A stretch of 64,000 nt of DNA from a candidate division Zixibacteria bacterium HGW-Zixibacteria-1 (GCA_002838945.1 PGXB01000009.1:1-64000), one strand, 5' to 3'. Positions 17,947 to 27,486 are shown, numbered from the stretch's first letter. The notes: generated by a model from the letters alone, not told the origin. Program-made: numbers and translations.

Positions 17947-20088
17947 ATGCGAACCAATGATATTAAAATAAAAGTTACCTTGACCATTTTGGCGCTGTTG
18001 GTCGGTTTGGCTATCGGCAGTTGTGGTGACTCGAAAACATCTCTATCGTTTCCGGAAACCCCAGTCAGAACCGTGGTGGACACTTTGCATGGAGTGGAGA
18101 TAGCCGATGACTACCGTTGGCTCGAGGATGGTAAATCTCCCGAAGTGAAAAAATGGGCCGACGAGCAGGACAAATACTGCCGGCAGCTCCTGGGTGAATA
18201 TGCCGGGAGAAAGGACTTAGAAGCCTCAATTGAAAAATTGATGAAAATCGGGAGTATGAACAGCCCGGCTGTTTATGGCGGGAAATACTTTTATATGAAG
18301 AGAATCGGCGATGAAAACCATGCTATTTTATATATGCGTCGTTCTCCCGAAGGTCCGACTGAAACTGTCCTCGATCCGAATGCTTTCAGCACCGACGGCA
18401 CCGTCGCGCTGGACTGGTGGTATCCTTCGACCGACGGCGGTCTTATGGCTTACGGGAAATCCGCCGGCGGGACCGAAAACAGCACCCTCTTTCTGATGAA
18501 TATAGACAGTCGGAAAATGCTTAAGGATACGATCCCTTTTACCGATGCGGCGAGTATCGCCTGGCTGAAGGATAACAGCGGATTTTATTACACGCGCTAT
18601 CCCGCTCCGGGGACGGTTCCCGAGGGGGATGAAGTCTACTATCGGCGAGTTTATTTTCACAAAATCGGTTCCGATTATTATAGCGACCCGCTGATATTCG
18701 GCGAGGGCCGCGACAAAACTGAATGGCTCACGGTTCAGATTTCGCCTGATGACAAGCACCTGATTATCGGCGCTTACATGGGCTGGAGCAAATGCGACCT
18801 ATTCCTGAAGAATCTTGCCGGCGGGGGCGATTTCATGCAGATTACCGACGGCGAAGAAGCGATACACACGGTATTCCCCCTGAACGACGCCATGTATATT
18901 TTCACGAATTATCAGGCACCCCGCTATCGGATTATGAAGGCGGATTATAATCGTCCCAAATTGAAAGAATGGAAGGTGCTTGTTCCCGAAAAGGAATCAA
19001 TTATGGAAAGCTTTACCATTGCGGCGGGAAATATTGTCGTGATCGGGCTGCAAAATGCCGCCAGCAAGGCATCCATATATGGTCTCGACGGGACCTTCAA
19101 GAACGACATCGCTCTTCCGGCCATCGGTTCGATCGATACTTACTACGAGCACAGTCTGGGGGCCGAGCCGGGGGGCAAAGATCTGTTGTTTGCCTACAAT
19201 TCTTATTTTATACCTCCGTCCATTTATCGATATCAATTCGATACCGGGGAATTGACCGTCTTTGATGAAATAAAAACCGACCTCGATCTGACACAATTCG
19301 AGGTGGAGCAGGTCTGGTATCCATCAAAAGACGGCACGAAAGTTTCGATGTTTCTCACTCATCGCAAAGATATCAAACTTGACGGCGGCAATCCGACCCT
19401 GGTCTATGGCTACGGCGGTTTTAACAGTAATGAGAAGCCGTACTTTTCACGGACAATGACACTGTTTTTGAGCAAAGGCGGGGTTTACGCACATACTCAG
19501 CTTCGGGGCGGCGGCGAGTATGGCGAGGAATGGCATCGGGCCGGGATGCTGGAAAACAAGCAAAACAGTTTTGATGATATGATTGCCGCCTGCGAATGGC
19601 TGATTGCGAACAAATATACCAGTTCGCAAAAGCTGATTATCGAGGGCGGCAGTAATGGCGGTCTGCTGGTCGGTGCGGTTCTGGTGCAGAGGCCGGACCT
19701 GATGAAGGCGGTTGTCTGCTCTCGGCCGCTGCTGGATATGCTTCGCTACCAGAAGTTCCTGATCGGCAGCCTCTGGGTTCCGGAATATGGCTCGGCTGAT
19801 GATTCCACACAGTTTGAGTATCTTTATGAATATTCGCCCTATCACCATATCAAAAAGGACGTAAGCTACCCGGCGGTGTTATTGCAAAGCGCCGACAACG
19901 ACACCCGGGTCGATCCGCTGCATGCCTACAAAATGGCCGCGGCGCTTCAGGCGGCGACGGCTTCAAATGAGCCGATTTTGCTGCGGATCCAGCGCCAGAC
20001 CGGTCATGGCCAGGGAGCCCCGCAGAGAATTATAATCGAAGAATTGGTGGATGAGTGGAGCTTTGTTTACTGGCAACTGGGGCTGTAG
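17947..20088 (+). CDS. Prolyl oligopeptidase family (S9A) lipoprotein
   Basis: This 713-residue protein begins with a lipoprotein-type signal: a basic start, hydrophobic residues about 8-24, then 'LAIGSC'. It is therefore expected to be membrane-anchored and outside the cytoplasm. The N-terminal S9 signature 'DPYRWLED'-like 'ADDYRWLEDG' and a seven-bladed beta-propeller follow, then the alpha/beta hydrolase domain. The catalytic triad is visible: Ser569 in 'EGGSNGGLL', Asp652 in 'ADNDTRV' and His687 in 'TGHGQG'. S9A enzymes cut short peptides after proline. GAAAGGGA precedes the ATG at 17947. The open frame extends to 17788, but the signal peptide and ribosome binding site favour this start. 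A strong terminator follows. Confidence 0.93.
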   Translation: MRTNDIKIKVTLTILALLVGLAIGSCGDSKTSLSFPETPVRTVVDTLHGVEIADDYRWLEDGKSPEVKKWADEQDKYCRQLLGEYAGRKDLEASIEKLMKIGSMNSPAVYGGKYFYMKRIGDENHAILYMRRSPEGPTETVLDPNAFSTDGTVALDWWYPSTDGGLMAYGKSAGGTENSTLFLMNIDSRKMLKDTIPFTDAASIAWLKDNSGFYYTRYPAPGTVPEGDEVYYRRVYFHKIGSDYYSDPLIFGEGRDKTEWLTVQISPDDKHLIIGAYMGWSKCDLFLKNLAGGGDFMQITDGEEAIHTVFPLNDAMYIFTNYQAPRYRIMKADYNRPKLKEWKVLVPEKESIMESFTIAAGNIVVIGLQNAASKASIYGLDGTFKNDIALPAIGSIDTYYEHSLGAEPGGKDLLFAYNSYFIPPSIYRYQFDTGELTVFDEIKTDLDLTQFEVEQVWYPSKDGTKVSMFLTHRKDIKLDGGNPTLVYGYGGFNSNEKPYFSRTMTLFLSKGGVYAHTQLRGGGEYGEEWHRAGMLENKQNSFDDMIAACEWLIANKYTSSQKLIIEGGSNGGLLVGAVLVQRPDLMKAVVCSRPLLDMLRYQKFLIGSLWVPEYGSADDSTQFEYLYEYSPYHHIKKDVSYPAVLLQSADNDTRVDPLHAYKMAAALQAATASNEPILLRIQRQTGHGQGAPQRIIIEELVDEWSFVYWQLGL

Positions 20089-20115
20089 AAGCTGCCTGAT
20101 TTATAGGATATTATA

Positions 20116-20149
20116 AAAACTGCCGGGCCGATTCGCCCGGCAGTTTTTT
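20116..20149 (+). terminator. Rho-independent terminator
   Basis: A 13-bp stem (AAAACTGCCGGGC / GCCCGGCAGTTTT) with a six-base loop and a T-run follows the peptidase gene. Confidence 0.93.
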
Positions 20150-20221
20150 AATGCCTCTTTATATTAAAGCTGACTGCAATAAGGGGTTTCCAACTAAGTC
20201 TGAAAAATATATATTACTTCT

Positions 20222-21952
20222 ATGCCGAAGGAATTATCCAGCAGGAAATCGGCGTATATACCGCCGGTCATTTTCTTTGTTATCTCACTTGTTTTTACTT
20301 TGCCATATTTGCTGAAATGGGATTTTATCGGGGTCGGCGATTGGGAGCTGTTTACGTTAATGGCGGCGGTGCCACAGCAGACAATTCTGCATTATCACCA
20401 ATTTCCTTTCTGGAACCCATATATCGGCGGCGGTAATATTCTTTTCCCGCACCCTGAAGTCGGTATTCTCTCACCGTTCTTTCTGCTGATGCTGATTTTC
20501 GGAGCGGTTGGTGGCCTCAAGCTGCAGGTTTTGGTGGCGTATTTTCTCGGTTTTTACGGAAGTTATCTTTTTGCACGGAAACTGGGGATATCGGAGGTCG
20601 GATCCTACCTGGTATCATTTGTCTATTTCGGGAGTTCGTATTTTGCGCTGCATTTTTCAATAGGACATATACCATTCACCCACTTTTGCTTTTTACCCTG
20701 GTTTATATACTTCATTCTGAAAGTCGATGAGAACTGGAAATATATATTTTCGGCGGCGTTGTGTATCGCCCTGATAATCATCGGCAACGGCGCCGCGGTG
20801 CCGCTGTTGTACACCTGTTTTTTTGCAGGATTGTTTTTTCTTCTTTATTCCTTTGAAAAAAAGAAGCCGACTTATTTCAAAACATATCTGGGGGCGATTA
20901 TTATTGGGGTGCTGCTGGCGGCGGTGAAATTTATTCCGATGTATCACTATCTGTCGCAGAATCAGTGGGAAGGGATGGCCGAAGACACCACGCTTTGGGC
21001 CATTATCCCCAAAGCTTTCTTTTCATTTAATCAGGAAATATTCCGTCTGGCGGCGCCGGATCAATACTGGGGCTGGCACGAGTACGGCGCCTACATCTCG
21101 CCGCTGGTTGTAATTCTGGCCCTGACAGGCCTGTTATTATCTTTCAAGAAATGTCGTATCTGGCTGGTGCTGATGCTGTTCTTTTTTATTTTTGGCCCGG
21201 GGCATTTTTCGGACTTTTCACTCTGGGGACTGATGCATCACTTGCCGGGGTTTTCTTCAATCAGGTCCCCGGCCCGCGCTTTTCAATTTGTAATACTGGC
21301 CGTGGCGGTAATATCGGCATTCGGTCTGGATGGGGTATTATTGCGGCTGAAGTTATCAATGTTTTCAAAAAAGCTGATGGCCGGGGCGCTGGTTGTTATA
21401 ATAATTGCCGTCAATTTTTTTGTAAATCTTCCGGCTCTGAAATCCATCGCTTACAAGAAGCCACCCATGGCACAATATAATAATGAATTTCAACAGGTCA
21501 TCGGCGACAAATTCAAAATCTATGATCTCTTTCTGGAGAATAAAGGTTCCCTGGTGGCGCCATGGCTCTCGGCTTATAAGGACAGCCGCGGGATAGTAGC
21601 CGAGAATAATCAAGTTTTTATGGAATATATAACCCGGGGGCAGGCGACTATCAGTCACTGGATATATACTCCCAATCGGGTCGATTATGATATTGCTCCC
21701 GCAATCGCCGGCACGATTGTTTTTTCCATCGGTTTTGATGAAGGGTGGTATTCTTCCGATAGTAGGCGCCTATTTGAGACCAATGGGCTTGTCTCGACCG
21801 ATTTTCTGACATCCGACAGGCATATCACGCTTCGATATCGAACACCATATTTTTATTCTGGTCTGATACTGTCGTTGCTGGCGATTGCCGGATGTCTATT
21901 GATCAATTTTAATCGAAATCTTGGAAAACGGTTTAAGGCGATATTTAATTAA
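20222..21952 (+). CDS. YfhO-like multispanning membrane protein
   Basis: This 576-residue protein has about twelve membrane spans in the first 400 residues and a last span near 545-565. Between them is an extracytoplasmic domain. The first loop contains 'GVGDWELFTLMAAVPQQTIL' and 'FPFWNPYIGGGNILFPHPE', the pattern of the YfhO family (a GT-C-related group involved in glycosylating envelope polymers in Firmicutes). 'FSSIRSPARAFQF' in the middle is also family-like. It probably handles a lipid-linked sugar or polysaccharide at the outer face of the membrane; the exact role is unknown. Its 3' end overlaps the convergent glycosyltransferase by 57 bases. Confidence 0.7.
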   Translation: MPKELSSRKSAYIPPVIFFVISLVFTLPYLLKWDFIGVGDWELFTLMAAVPQQTILHYHQFPFWNPYIGGGNILFPHPEVGILSPFFLLMLIFGAVGGLKLQVLVAYFLGFYGSYLFARKLGISEVGSYLVSFVYFGSSYFALHFSIGHIPFTHFCFLPWFIYFILKVDENWKYIFSAALCIALIIIGNGAAVPLLYTCFFAGLFFLLYSFEKKKPTYFKTYLGAIIIGVLLAAVKFIPMYHYLSQNQWEGMAEDTTLWAIIPKAFFSFNQEIFRLAAPDQYWGWHEYGAYISPLVVILALTGLLLSFKKCRIWLVLMLFFFIFGPGHFSDFSLWGLMHHLPGFSSIRSPARAFQFVILAVAVISAFGLDGVLLRLKLSMFSKKLMAGALVVIIIAVNFFVNLPALKSIAYKKPPMAQYNNEFQQVIGDKFKIYDLFLENKGSLVAPWLSAYKDSRGIVAENNQVFMEYITRGQATISHWIYTPNRVDYDIAPAIAGTIVFSIGFDEGWYSSDSRRLFETNGLVSTDFLTSDRHITLRYRTPYFYSGLILSLLAIAGCLLINFNRNLGKRFKAIFN

Positions 21953-22609
21953 GGTCCAGATGGCTTCGAGGCCGTCAATCCATCTGATTTTTTTCCCTTG
22001 TTCGAAATTTCTGGGCATGTAGGAAATCGGAATCTCATGTATCGTAATTTCATTTCTTCCCAGTTTGGCCACCACTTCGGGGCAAAATTCGAACTTTCTG
22101 CTTTCGAGTTTCATGGCCTTAAGAATATCGGTACGGATCATTTTATAGCAGGTCGATTCATCGGTAATATTCACCCTGAAAAGCAAATTGGCCAGGAATG
22201 TCAGTAACTTCCCGCCCCATAGATATCGTTTATAGGATATCCCGGCTCCGGGATTGAGGATTCTGGAACCAAAGACGACCAGGGCTTTTTCCTGTTCGGC
22301 CAACCGGGTCATCCGGATAATATCCTCGGGATCATACTCGAGATCGCCGTCCTGGATGACGGTATATCGGCCGGCGGCATGCTTCAGCCCCTCTATGATT
22401 CCATCACCCTTGCCGATATTGCGGGATTTTTCTATGATTCTGACATTGTTTCTGTTCTGGAATTGACTGATGACGGCACTGGTGTTATCCGTGGAACCGT
22501 TGTTGACAATAATCAACTCCAGATCCAGCTTGAGGCCGAGAACCTTTTCGATAATTTGGGCGGCGGTCGATTCCTCGTTGTAGAGAGGCATTATTACAGA
22601 AAGAATCAT
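21896..22609 (-). CDS. Glycosyltransferase family 2 (dolichyl-phosphate mannose synthase-like)
   Basis: This 237-residue GT-A-fold protein has the N-terminal 'SVIMPLYNEESTAAQII', 'LIIVNNGSTDNT', the metal-binding 'VIQDGDLEYDPEDI' (DxD-type), and 'KMIRTDILKAMKL' and 'EFCPEVVAKL' further on. It has no membrane spans. Enzymes of this branch transfer a hexose from a nucleotide sugar to a polyprenyl phosphate, giving the donor used by GT-C enzymes. The neighbouring YfhO-like gene is a plausible consumer. The gene is monocistronic, converges on and overlaps the YfhO-like gene, and is divergent from the exopolysaccharide operon. Confidence 0.88.
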   Translation of the reverse strand: MILSVIMPLYNEESTAAQIIEKVLGLKLDLELIIVNNGSTDNTSAVISQFQNRNNVRIIEKSRNIGKGDGIIEGLKHAAGRYTVIQDGDLEYDPEDIIRMTRLAEQEKALVVFGSRILNPGAGISYKRYLWGGKLLTFLANLLFRVNITDESTCYKMIRTDILKAMKLESRKFEFCPEVVAKLGRNEITIHEIPISYMPRNFEQGKKIRWIDGLEAIWTLIKYRLKPFSKISIKIDQ

Positions 22610-22677
22610 GGCTCAATATAATGCACAACGACCGAAAGTCAATAACTGATAATACGTTACATGATGGGAATAGGCGC

Positions 22678-22706
22678 TTGACTTTTCCCGGCGTTTTTAG
22701 TATAAA
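22678..22706 (+). promoter_or_regulatory. Sigma70 promoter of the exopolysaccharide operon
   Basis: TTGACT (22678-22683), a 17-base spacer and TATAAA (22701-22706) give a near-consensus promoter about 50 bases before the first gene of the operon at 22760. Confidence 0.8.
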
Positions 22707-22759
22707 GTAGCTTTAATAAAGACTTTATAACAGGTTGACTGACTTGTTAAGGAGATTTT

Positions 22760-24265
22760 GTGTTATCGGATAGCAGGCCTCAAAAGCTGTTTTTTTATGC
22801 CTGTCTGTTTGCCTTCCTTTATGTCATGGGCGGGATAGTTTTAATAATCGGCGACCCGGCCGGCGCTGAGGACGGCGCCTTTTATACTACGATTGATCCG
22901 GACAGTTATATTGTTGGTCCCGGTGATGGTTTCCGTGTCGATTTCTGGGACGCGACGAATCCGCCGATCACTTTCACCGTCACATCCGAAGGCACGGTCT
23001 TGTTGAATTCCATCGGCTTGATTGAGGTAAACAATCTCACCTTGACCGAAGCCAAAGAGCGTCTGACCCAACTGCTCCGAAAATATTATTCCGGCGTCGA
23101 TTTTTCGATAAGTTTGACGGGAGTCCGGCCTGTAAAGATTATGGTGACCGGCGCGGTAAAGAATCCCGGTCTTTATATGGCGAGTGCCTCGGCGCGTGTT
23201 TCCGAGGTTATTGAGAAAGCGGGCGGTTTTATCAGGGGCGCATCACAGCGGAATATCACTCTTTTTGGTGCGAACCATGAAAGCAGCGTAGATTTATTTC
23301 GTTTTGAGAGAATGGGCGACTTCAATAGTAATCCATATATATATTCCGGCGATAAAATTCATGTGCCATTGGTGACCGATTCGTCGTCATTTGTTCAGAT
23401 TTCCGGTGAAGTAGTCAAACCGGGTGGATTCGAATTCAAGGAAGGGGATGACCTTGGCGCCCTTGTGAACCTGGCCCTTGGCTTCACAGGTTTGCAGGGA
23501 GATTCAATATATGTTTTTAATGGAGTCGAGTCTTCGTCCGACCGACAGGCGGTTGGCATTTCGGATCTGGGACGGCCCATTCTGCCGGGCTCCAAAATCA
23601 TAGTCAGCCGCATCGACAAGGGTCATTTCAGCAATTATTTTTCAATCACCGGCGAAGTTGTTTTGCCGGGCCGCTACCCGTTTCTTGAAAACCTGACCTT
23701 TGATCGGGCCCTGGTGGGGAGCGGCGGCCCGACGGACAAGGCGGATATGTATTCGGCCGTCATATACCGCTGGCAGGAATTCAGCCGGACACCGGATGCG
23801 AAGAATTTATTGACAGGTGCTTTCACTAATGGTGTCACATTCGTGGATGACAGAGAGCCGGTCTCCATCGATTTTCGAGAAATCAATCCTGATCGACTGG
23901 ATCAGGTTTTGATCATGCCCGGTGATTCGATAATAATTCCGGTAAAAACCGAATTGGTATCGGTATATGGTTTGGTCAAGCGCCCCGGTTTGATACGTTA
24001 TGACGGCCCGGGGACCGCCTCGAAATATATAAAGAAAGCCGGAGGGTTTGCTTCGGGAGCGGACAAAGGGACAATCAAAATTATCCGCAAAACATCGGGG
24101 ATACAGATAATCAGCGGTCCCGGAATCGAAATTTTTGACGGTGATACCATAATCATTCCGGAAAATAAAGAGAAAAAAAGTGTCTGGGAAAAGGTCAAGG
24201 ACGGCGCCATGATTCTGGGTGGACTGGGGATCCTGTATTTGGCTGTCGATAACGCCACGGATTAA
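22760..24265 (+). CDS. Polysaccharide export protein with four SLBB domains (Wza-like)
   Basis: This 501-residue protein starts with GTG after AAGGAG. A hydrophobic segment at 10-32 is followed by the polysaccharide biosynthesis/export domain ('YIVGPGDGFRVDFWD'). Four SLBB units then share the [VI]xGxVxxPG motif: 'VTGAVKNPGLY', 'ISGEVVKPGGF', 'ITGEVVLPGRY' and 'VYGLVKRPGLI'. A second hydrophobic stretch closes the protein at about 480-497. Proteins of this type form the periplasmic/outer-membrane conduit for capsule or exopolysaccharide. There is no lipobox, so outer-membrane anchoring as in E. coli Wza is not evident. It is the first gene of the operon, under the promoter at 22678. Confidence 0.92.
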   Translation: MLSDSRPQKLFFYACLFAFLYVMGGIVLIIGDPAGAEDGAFYTTIDPDSYIVGPGDGFRVDFWDATNPPITFTVTSEGTVLLNSIGLIEVNNLTLTEAKERLTQLLRKYYSGVDFSISLTGVRPVKIMVTGAVKNPGLYMASASARVSEVIEKAGGFIRGASQRNITLFGANHESSVDLFRFERMGDFNSNPYIYSGDKIHVPLVTDSSSFVQISGEVVKPGGFEFKEGDDLGALVNLALGFTGLQGDSIYVFNGVESSSDRQAVGISDLGRPILPGSKIIVSRIDKGHFSNYFSITGEVVLPGRYPFLENLTFDRALVGSGGPTDKADMYSAVIYRWQEFSRTPDAKNLLTGAFTNGVTFVDDREPVSIDFREINPDRLDQVLIMPGDSIIIPVKTELVSVYGLVKRPGLIRYDGPGTASKYIKKAGGFASGADKGTIKIIRKTSGIQIISGPGIEIFDGDTIIIPENKEKKSVWEKVKDGAMILGGLGILYLAVDNATD

Positions 24266-24269
24266 GGAT

Positions 24270-25472
24270 ATGGAAGAAAAAGAATTTAATCTCTGGAAAC
24301 TGCTTGAAATAGTCGCTCGCAGGATCAGATTCATAATTATCTTTGTTCTCCTGGTGACCATAATTGCGGCCGTTATCTCATTGCTTTTGCCGAAATGGTA
24401 CCTGGCGACAACTTTGGTCCTGCCGCCCAAAGATGAGGGTCTGAAGCTGGGATGGGGTGGCAGTATCGACAAAATGACTTCCCTGACATCGGGGCTGAGC
24501 CTGCCGCTTATGGCGACGCCGACCGATGTCTACGCCCGCATAGTCGGGAGCCGTGCCCTGATCGATCGCGTCATCGAAAAAAATAATCTGGCCGAGTATT
24601 ACGGTATCGAATCGCGGGGGGACCTTTATACCCGCATCGACCTGGAGTCCGATTACCGGGTTACGCCCGAGGGATTGATGGAGATATCTTTTATGTCCAA
24701 AGATCCTGAAATGGCGGCGCAGGTGGCCAACTCCTTCGCCGAGGAACTCGATGGCCTGAATCGGGAGCTGGCGACATCGCGCGCACGGCTGGTTAAAGAC
24801 TTTATCAAAGACCGTCTGAGTATGGCCGCGGCTGACCTGGAGGCGGCACGGCGGGATCTTCGCGATTTCCAGGATAAAAATATGGCGATCGATCTTGACC
24901 GGCAAACCCAGCTGGCGATCGAATCGGCGGTTGGGCTGAAAGTAGATCTGGCCCGCAATGAAATCGAGCTGAGCCTGAAGGAAAAGACGCTTACTTCCAG
25001 TCATCCTGATGTCGTTATGCTTCGCCGGCGAATTGAAGAAATTAAAAAGCAGATTAACATGTTGGAATTCGGCGGCAAAGACAGCACTTTTCTTAGTTTG
25101 CCCATTTCCGAAGTACCTCAGCTTAAGATCGCCTACGCCGAATTGACCAGCCGGGTGCAGATTGCGGAAACCCTGTTTCGGCTTCTGTCCGAGCAGTATG
25201 AGCAGGCCAAGATACAGGAGATGATGAACACGCCGACGATATCTGTCATAGATCGCGCTTACCCACCCGAATTGCCGATTAAACCGCAGAAGCGGATAAT
25301 CGTTGTTATCGCGTTCATCGTGTCCCTCGTGGCTGCGATTTTTATGGCATTGTTCTTTAACTATCTGGAAAATCTCAAGCTTAAATCACCGGCCGATTAT
25401 GAACGGGCCAGATATTTTATAAGAGTCATTTTTGGCTGGCTTCCAGGGGTAAAAAAAACCGGTGATACCTGA
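24270..25472 (+). CDS. Polysaccharide chain-length determinant (Wzz/PCP family)
   Basis: This protein of about 400 residues has two flanking membrane spans (about 23-46 and 345-368) around a long periplasmic domain with coiled-coil helices ('AAADLEAARRDLRDFQDK'). The Wzz signature includes 'TLVLPPK' after the first span and the proline-rich 'IDRAYPPELPIKPQK' before the last. It controls polymer length together with the polymerase and export pore. No Walker motifs are present, so this is a PCP without the tyrosine kinase domain. The ATG at 24270 starts five bases after the stop of the export gene; an earlier frame start at 24219 lies inside that gene and is rejected. Confidence 0.92.
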   Translation: MEEKEFNLWKLLEIVARRIRFIIIFVLLVTIIAAVISLLLPKWYLATTLVLPPKDEGLKLGWGGSIDKMTSLTSGLSLPLMATPTDVYARIVGSRALIDRVIEKNNLAEYYGIESRGDLYTRIDLESDYRVTPEGLMEISFMSKDPEMAAQVANSFAEELDGLNRELATSRARLVKDFIKDRLSMAAADLEAARRDLRDFQDKNMAIDLDRQTQLAIESAVGLKVDLARNEIELSLKEKTLTSSHPDVVMLRRRIEEIKKQINMLEFGGKDSTFLSLPISEVPQLKIAYAELTSRVQIAETLFRLLSEQYEQAKIQEMMNTPTISVIDRAYPPELPIKPQKRIIVVIAFIVSLVAAIFMALFFNYLENLKLKSPADYERARYFIRVIFGWLPGVKKTGDT

Positions 25473-25563
25473 CCCTGAGCGTATAACAGATATGTAAATA
25501 AATTGCCCTGGGGGATATCGACATTCTGAAAATGAACCAGTTTAAAAAGAACTTGAGGATATT

Positions 25564-26322
25564 ATGAGCAGTTCTGTAATAGATAAATCGGCTAAGATCG
25601 GAGACGGCACCACTTACGGGCATTTCTGTTTTATTGATAAAGATGTGACGATAGGACGCGGCTGTCGAATCGGCAGCAACGTGATTATTCATGGCGGCTC
25701 CCGAATCGGTGACAATGTCAGAATCGATGATGGGACCATTATCGGCAAGTTCCCGATGCGGGCGGCCAATTCCGCGGTCACCAAAGATCAGGAGCTACCT
25801 CCGACGGCGATTGCCTCGGATTGCATTATCGGCACCAATGTTGTCATTTACAGAGGAGCGGAAATAGGGCGAAAGGTTCTTGTTGCCGACCTGTCGACTG
25901 TCCGCGAGAATGTTTCCATCGGTGATTTCACCATTGTCGGGCGCGGTGTGGCGATTGAGAATTTTTGTAAAATCGGCCGTTACTGCAAACTTGAGACCAA
26001 TGTATATATCACCGCATATTCCGAGCTTGAAGATCGGGTTTTTGTCGCGCCGTGTGCGGCAACCTCGAACGACAATTATGTCGGGCGGACCGAGGAACGT
26101 TTCAAGCATTTCAAGGGAGTGATTATAAAAAAGGGCGGGCGCATCGGCGTGAATGCAACTATTCTGCCCGGGAAGACGATAGGAGTTGACGGCTTGATCG
26201 CCGCGGGAGCTTTGCTGACTACCGACTGCCCGGACAAAAAAATCATGGCGGGCGTTCCCGCAAAGCAGTTTCGTGACGTACCTGATGAACAGCTTCTGGA
26301 AAACCAGGGCTGGGAAGAATAA
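25564..26322 (+). CDS. Left-handed beta-helix (hexapeptide) acyltransferase
   Basis: This 252-residue protein consists largely of [LIV]GxxxX hexapeptide repeats ('KIGDGTTYG', 'TIGRGCRIGSNVIIHG', 'RIGDNVRIDDGTIIG', then 'CIIGTNVVIYRGAEIG' onwards) typical of trimeric acyl- or acetyltransferases. An extended loop near 150-185 carries 'APCAATSNDNYVGRTEERF'. The C-terminus 'IMAGVPAKQFRDVP' is the usual ending of sugar O/N-acetyltransferases. Being next to a DegT aminotransferase and a UDP-GlcNAc 2-epimerase, it most likely acetylates the amino group of a UDP-3-amino sugar, as WbpD/WlbB does. That substrate assignment is inference. Confidence 0.88.
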   Translation: MSSSVIDKSAKIGDGTTYGHFCFIDKDVTIGRGCRIGSNVIIHGGSRIGDNVRIDDGTIIGKFPMRAANSAVTKDQELPPTAIASDCIIGTNVVIYRGAEIGRKVLVADLSTVRENVSIGDFTIVGRGVAIENFCKIGRYCKLETNVYITAYSELEDRVFVAPCAATSNDNYVGRTEERFKHFKGVIIKKGGRIGVNATILPGKTIGVDGLIAAGALLTTDCPDKKIMAGVPAKQFRDVPDEQLLENQGWEE

Positions 26323-26333
26323 AGGAGTTGGTT

Positions 26334-27434
26334 ATGGCGGTTCCATTGCTGGATTTGAAACGTCAGTATATAAAAATAAAGGATCGCATAGATCAGGCTG
26401 TTCTGGATGTTTTTGACAAGGGTTATTTTATTCTGGGCCCGCCGGTCGATAAGCTTGAAAAGCGAATCGCGGAGCTTTGCCGGGTGAAATATGGTATTGG
26501 CGTCGCATCGGGCACCGATGCGTTGCTGGTTTCGCTGCGCGCGGCGGGAGTCGGCCCGGGTGATGAAGTAATAACTTCGGATTACTCCTTTTTTGCATCA
26601 GCCAGCGTAATCAGCAGGGCCGGTGCCGTTCCGGTGTTTGTTGATGTCGAAAAGGATACTTACAACATTGACCCATCAAAAATAGAGAAGGCCATAACTT
26701 GCAGAACAAAGGCCATAATTCCGGTGCACCTGTTCGGCCAGGTGGCCGATATGGACCCGATTATGAAAATTGCACGGAAACATAAGCTGGTTGTTATCGA
26801 GGATGCGGCGCAGGCAATCGGGGCCGAATACAAGGGTAATCCGGCGGGGTCGATTGGCGATTTTGGGTGTTTTTCGTTTTATCCTTCTAAAAATCTGGGC
26901 GCGGCCGGTGACGGCGGCATGATTGTGACGAAAACCGAGGCCAACCGCGATATGGCCAAAATGTACCGGTTACATGGCTGGAAAGTGAAATATCGGCCGG
27001 AAGTTATCGGATATAATTCGCGGCTGGACAGCCTGCAGGCGGCGGTGCTTGATGTCAAACTGGATTATCTGCGGGAATGGTCGGAAGCAAGAATTGCCAA
27101 TGCCAAAAAATATGACGCCGCTTTTGCCGGAACCACGATAAAAATTCCGGTGGTGAGGGATTTCTCATATCATATTTATAACCAGTACACGATTGCTGTG
27201 GAAAATCGTGAGGACCTGCTGAAAGCACTGACCGAAAAACAAATCGGCCATGATATTTATTATCCGGTGCCGTTTCATTTGCTGGCCTGTTACAAGGATC
27301 TTCCTTATAAAAAGGGTGATTTCCCCATCAGCGAATGGGCGGCCGATCATGTCGTCTCGATTCCGATCTATCCCGAATTGACGGCCAAGGAACAGGAAGA
27401 GGTCATCGAGGTTGTGAAATCGGCATCGGCATAG
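26334..27434 (+). CDS. DegT/DnrJ/EryC1/StrS aminotransferase (WbpE-like)
   Basis: This protein of about 366 residues is a PLP-dependent sugar aminotransferase. Visible are 'VPLLDLKRQYIKIKDRID', the substrate loop 'GVASGTDALLVSLRAAGVGPGDEV', the cofactor aspartate in 'VIEDAAQAIGAEY', and the PLP-binding lysine in 'FSFYPSKNLGAAGDGG'. It moves an amino group from glutamate to a 3- or 4-keto nucleotide sugar. The ATG at 26334 has AAGGAG at the right spacing, and an upstream TTG is rejected. Together with the acetyltransferase before it and the epimerase after it, it fits a UDP-2,3-diacetamido sugar route. The dehydrogenases of that route are not in the operon. Confidence 0.93.
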   Translation: MAVPLLDLKRQYIKIKDRIDQAVLDVFDKGYFILGPPVDKLEKRIAELCRVKYGIGVASGTDALLVSLRAAGVGPGDEVITSDYSFFASASVISRAGAVPVFVDVEKDTYNIDPSKIEKAITCRTKAIIPVHLFGQVADMDPIMKIARKHKLVVIEDAAQAIGAEYKGNPAGSIGDFGCFSFYPSKNLGAAGDGGMIVTKTEANRDMAKMYRLHGWKVKYRPEVIGYNSRLDSLQAAVLDVKLDYLREWSEARIANAKKYDAAFAGTTIKIPVVRDFSYHIYNQYTIAVENREDLLKALTEKQIGHDIYYPVPFHLLACYKDLPYKKGDFPISEWAADHVVSIPIYPELTAKEQEEVIEVVKSASA

Positions 27435-27449
27435 ATATAATGAAAGCAG

Positions 27450-27477
27450 AAACGGCCCGCTATTCATCGGGCCGTTT
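27450..27477 (+). terminator. Intra-operon hairpin, possible attenuating terminator
   Basis: A perfect 10-bp inverted repeat (AAACGGCCCG / CGGGCCGTTT) with an eight-base loop ends in TTTATAATTA, a weak U-tract. It lies between the aminotransferase and the epimerase, only ten bases before the next ATG. It may partly terminate transcription or set the relative level of downstream genes. Confidence 0.6.
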
Positions 27478-27486
27478 ATAATTAAT

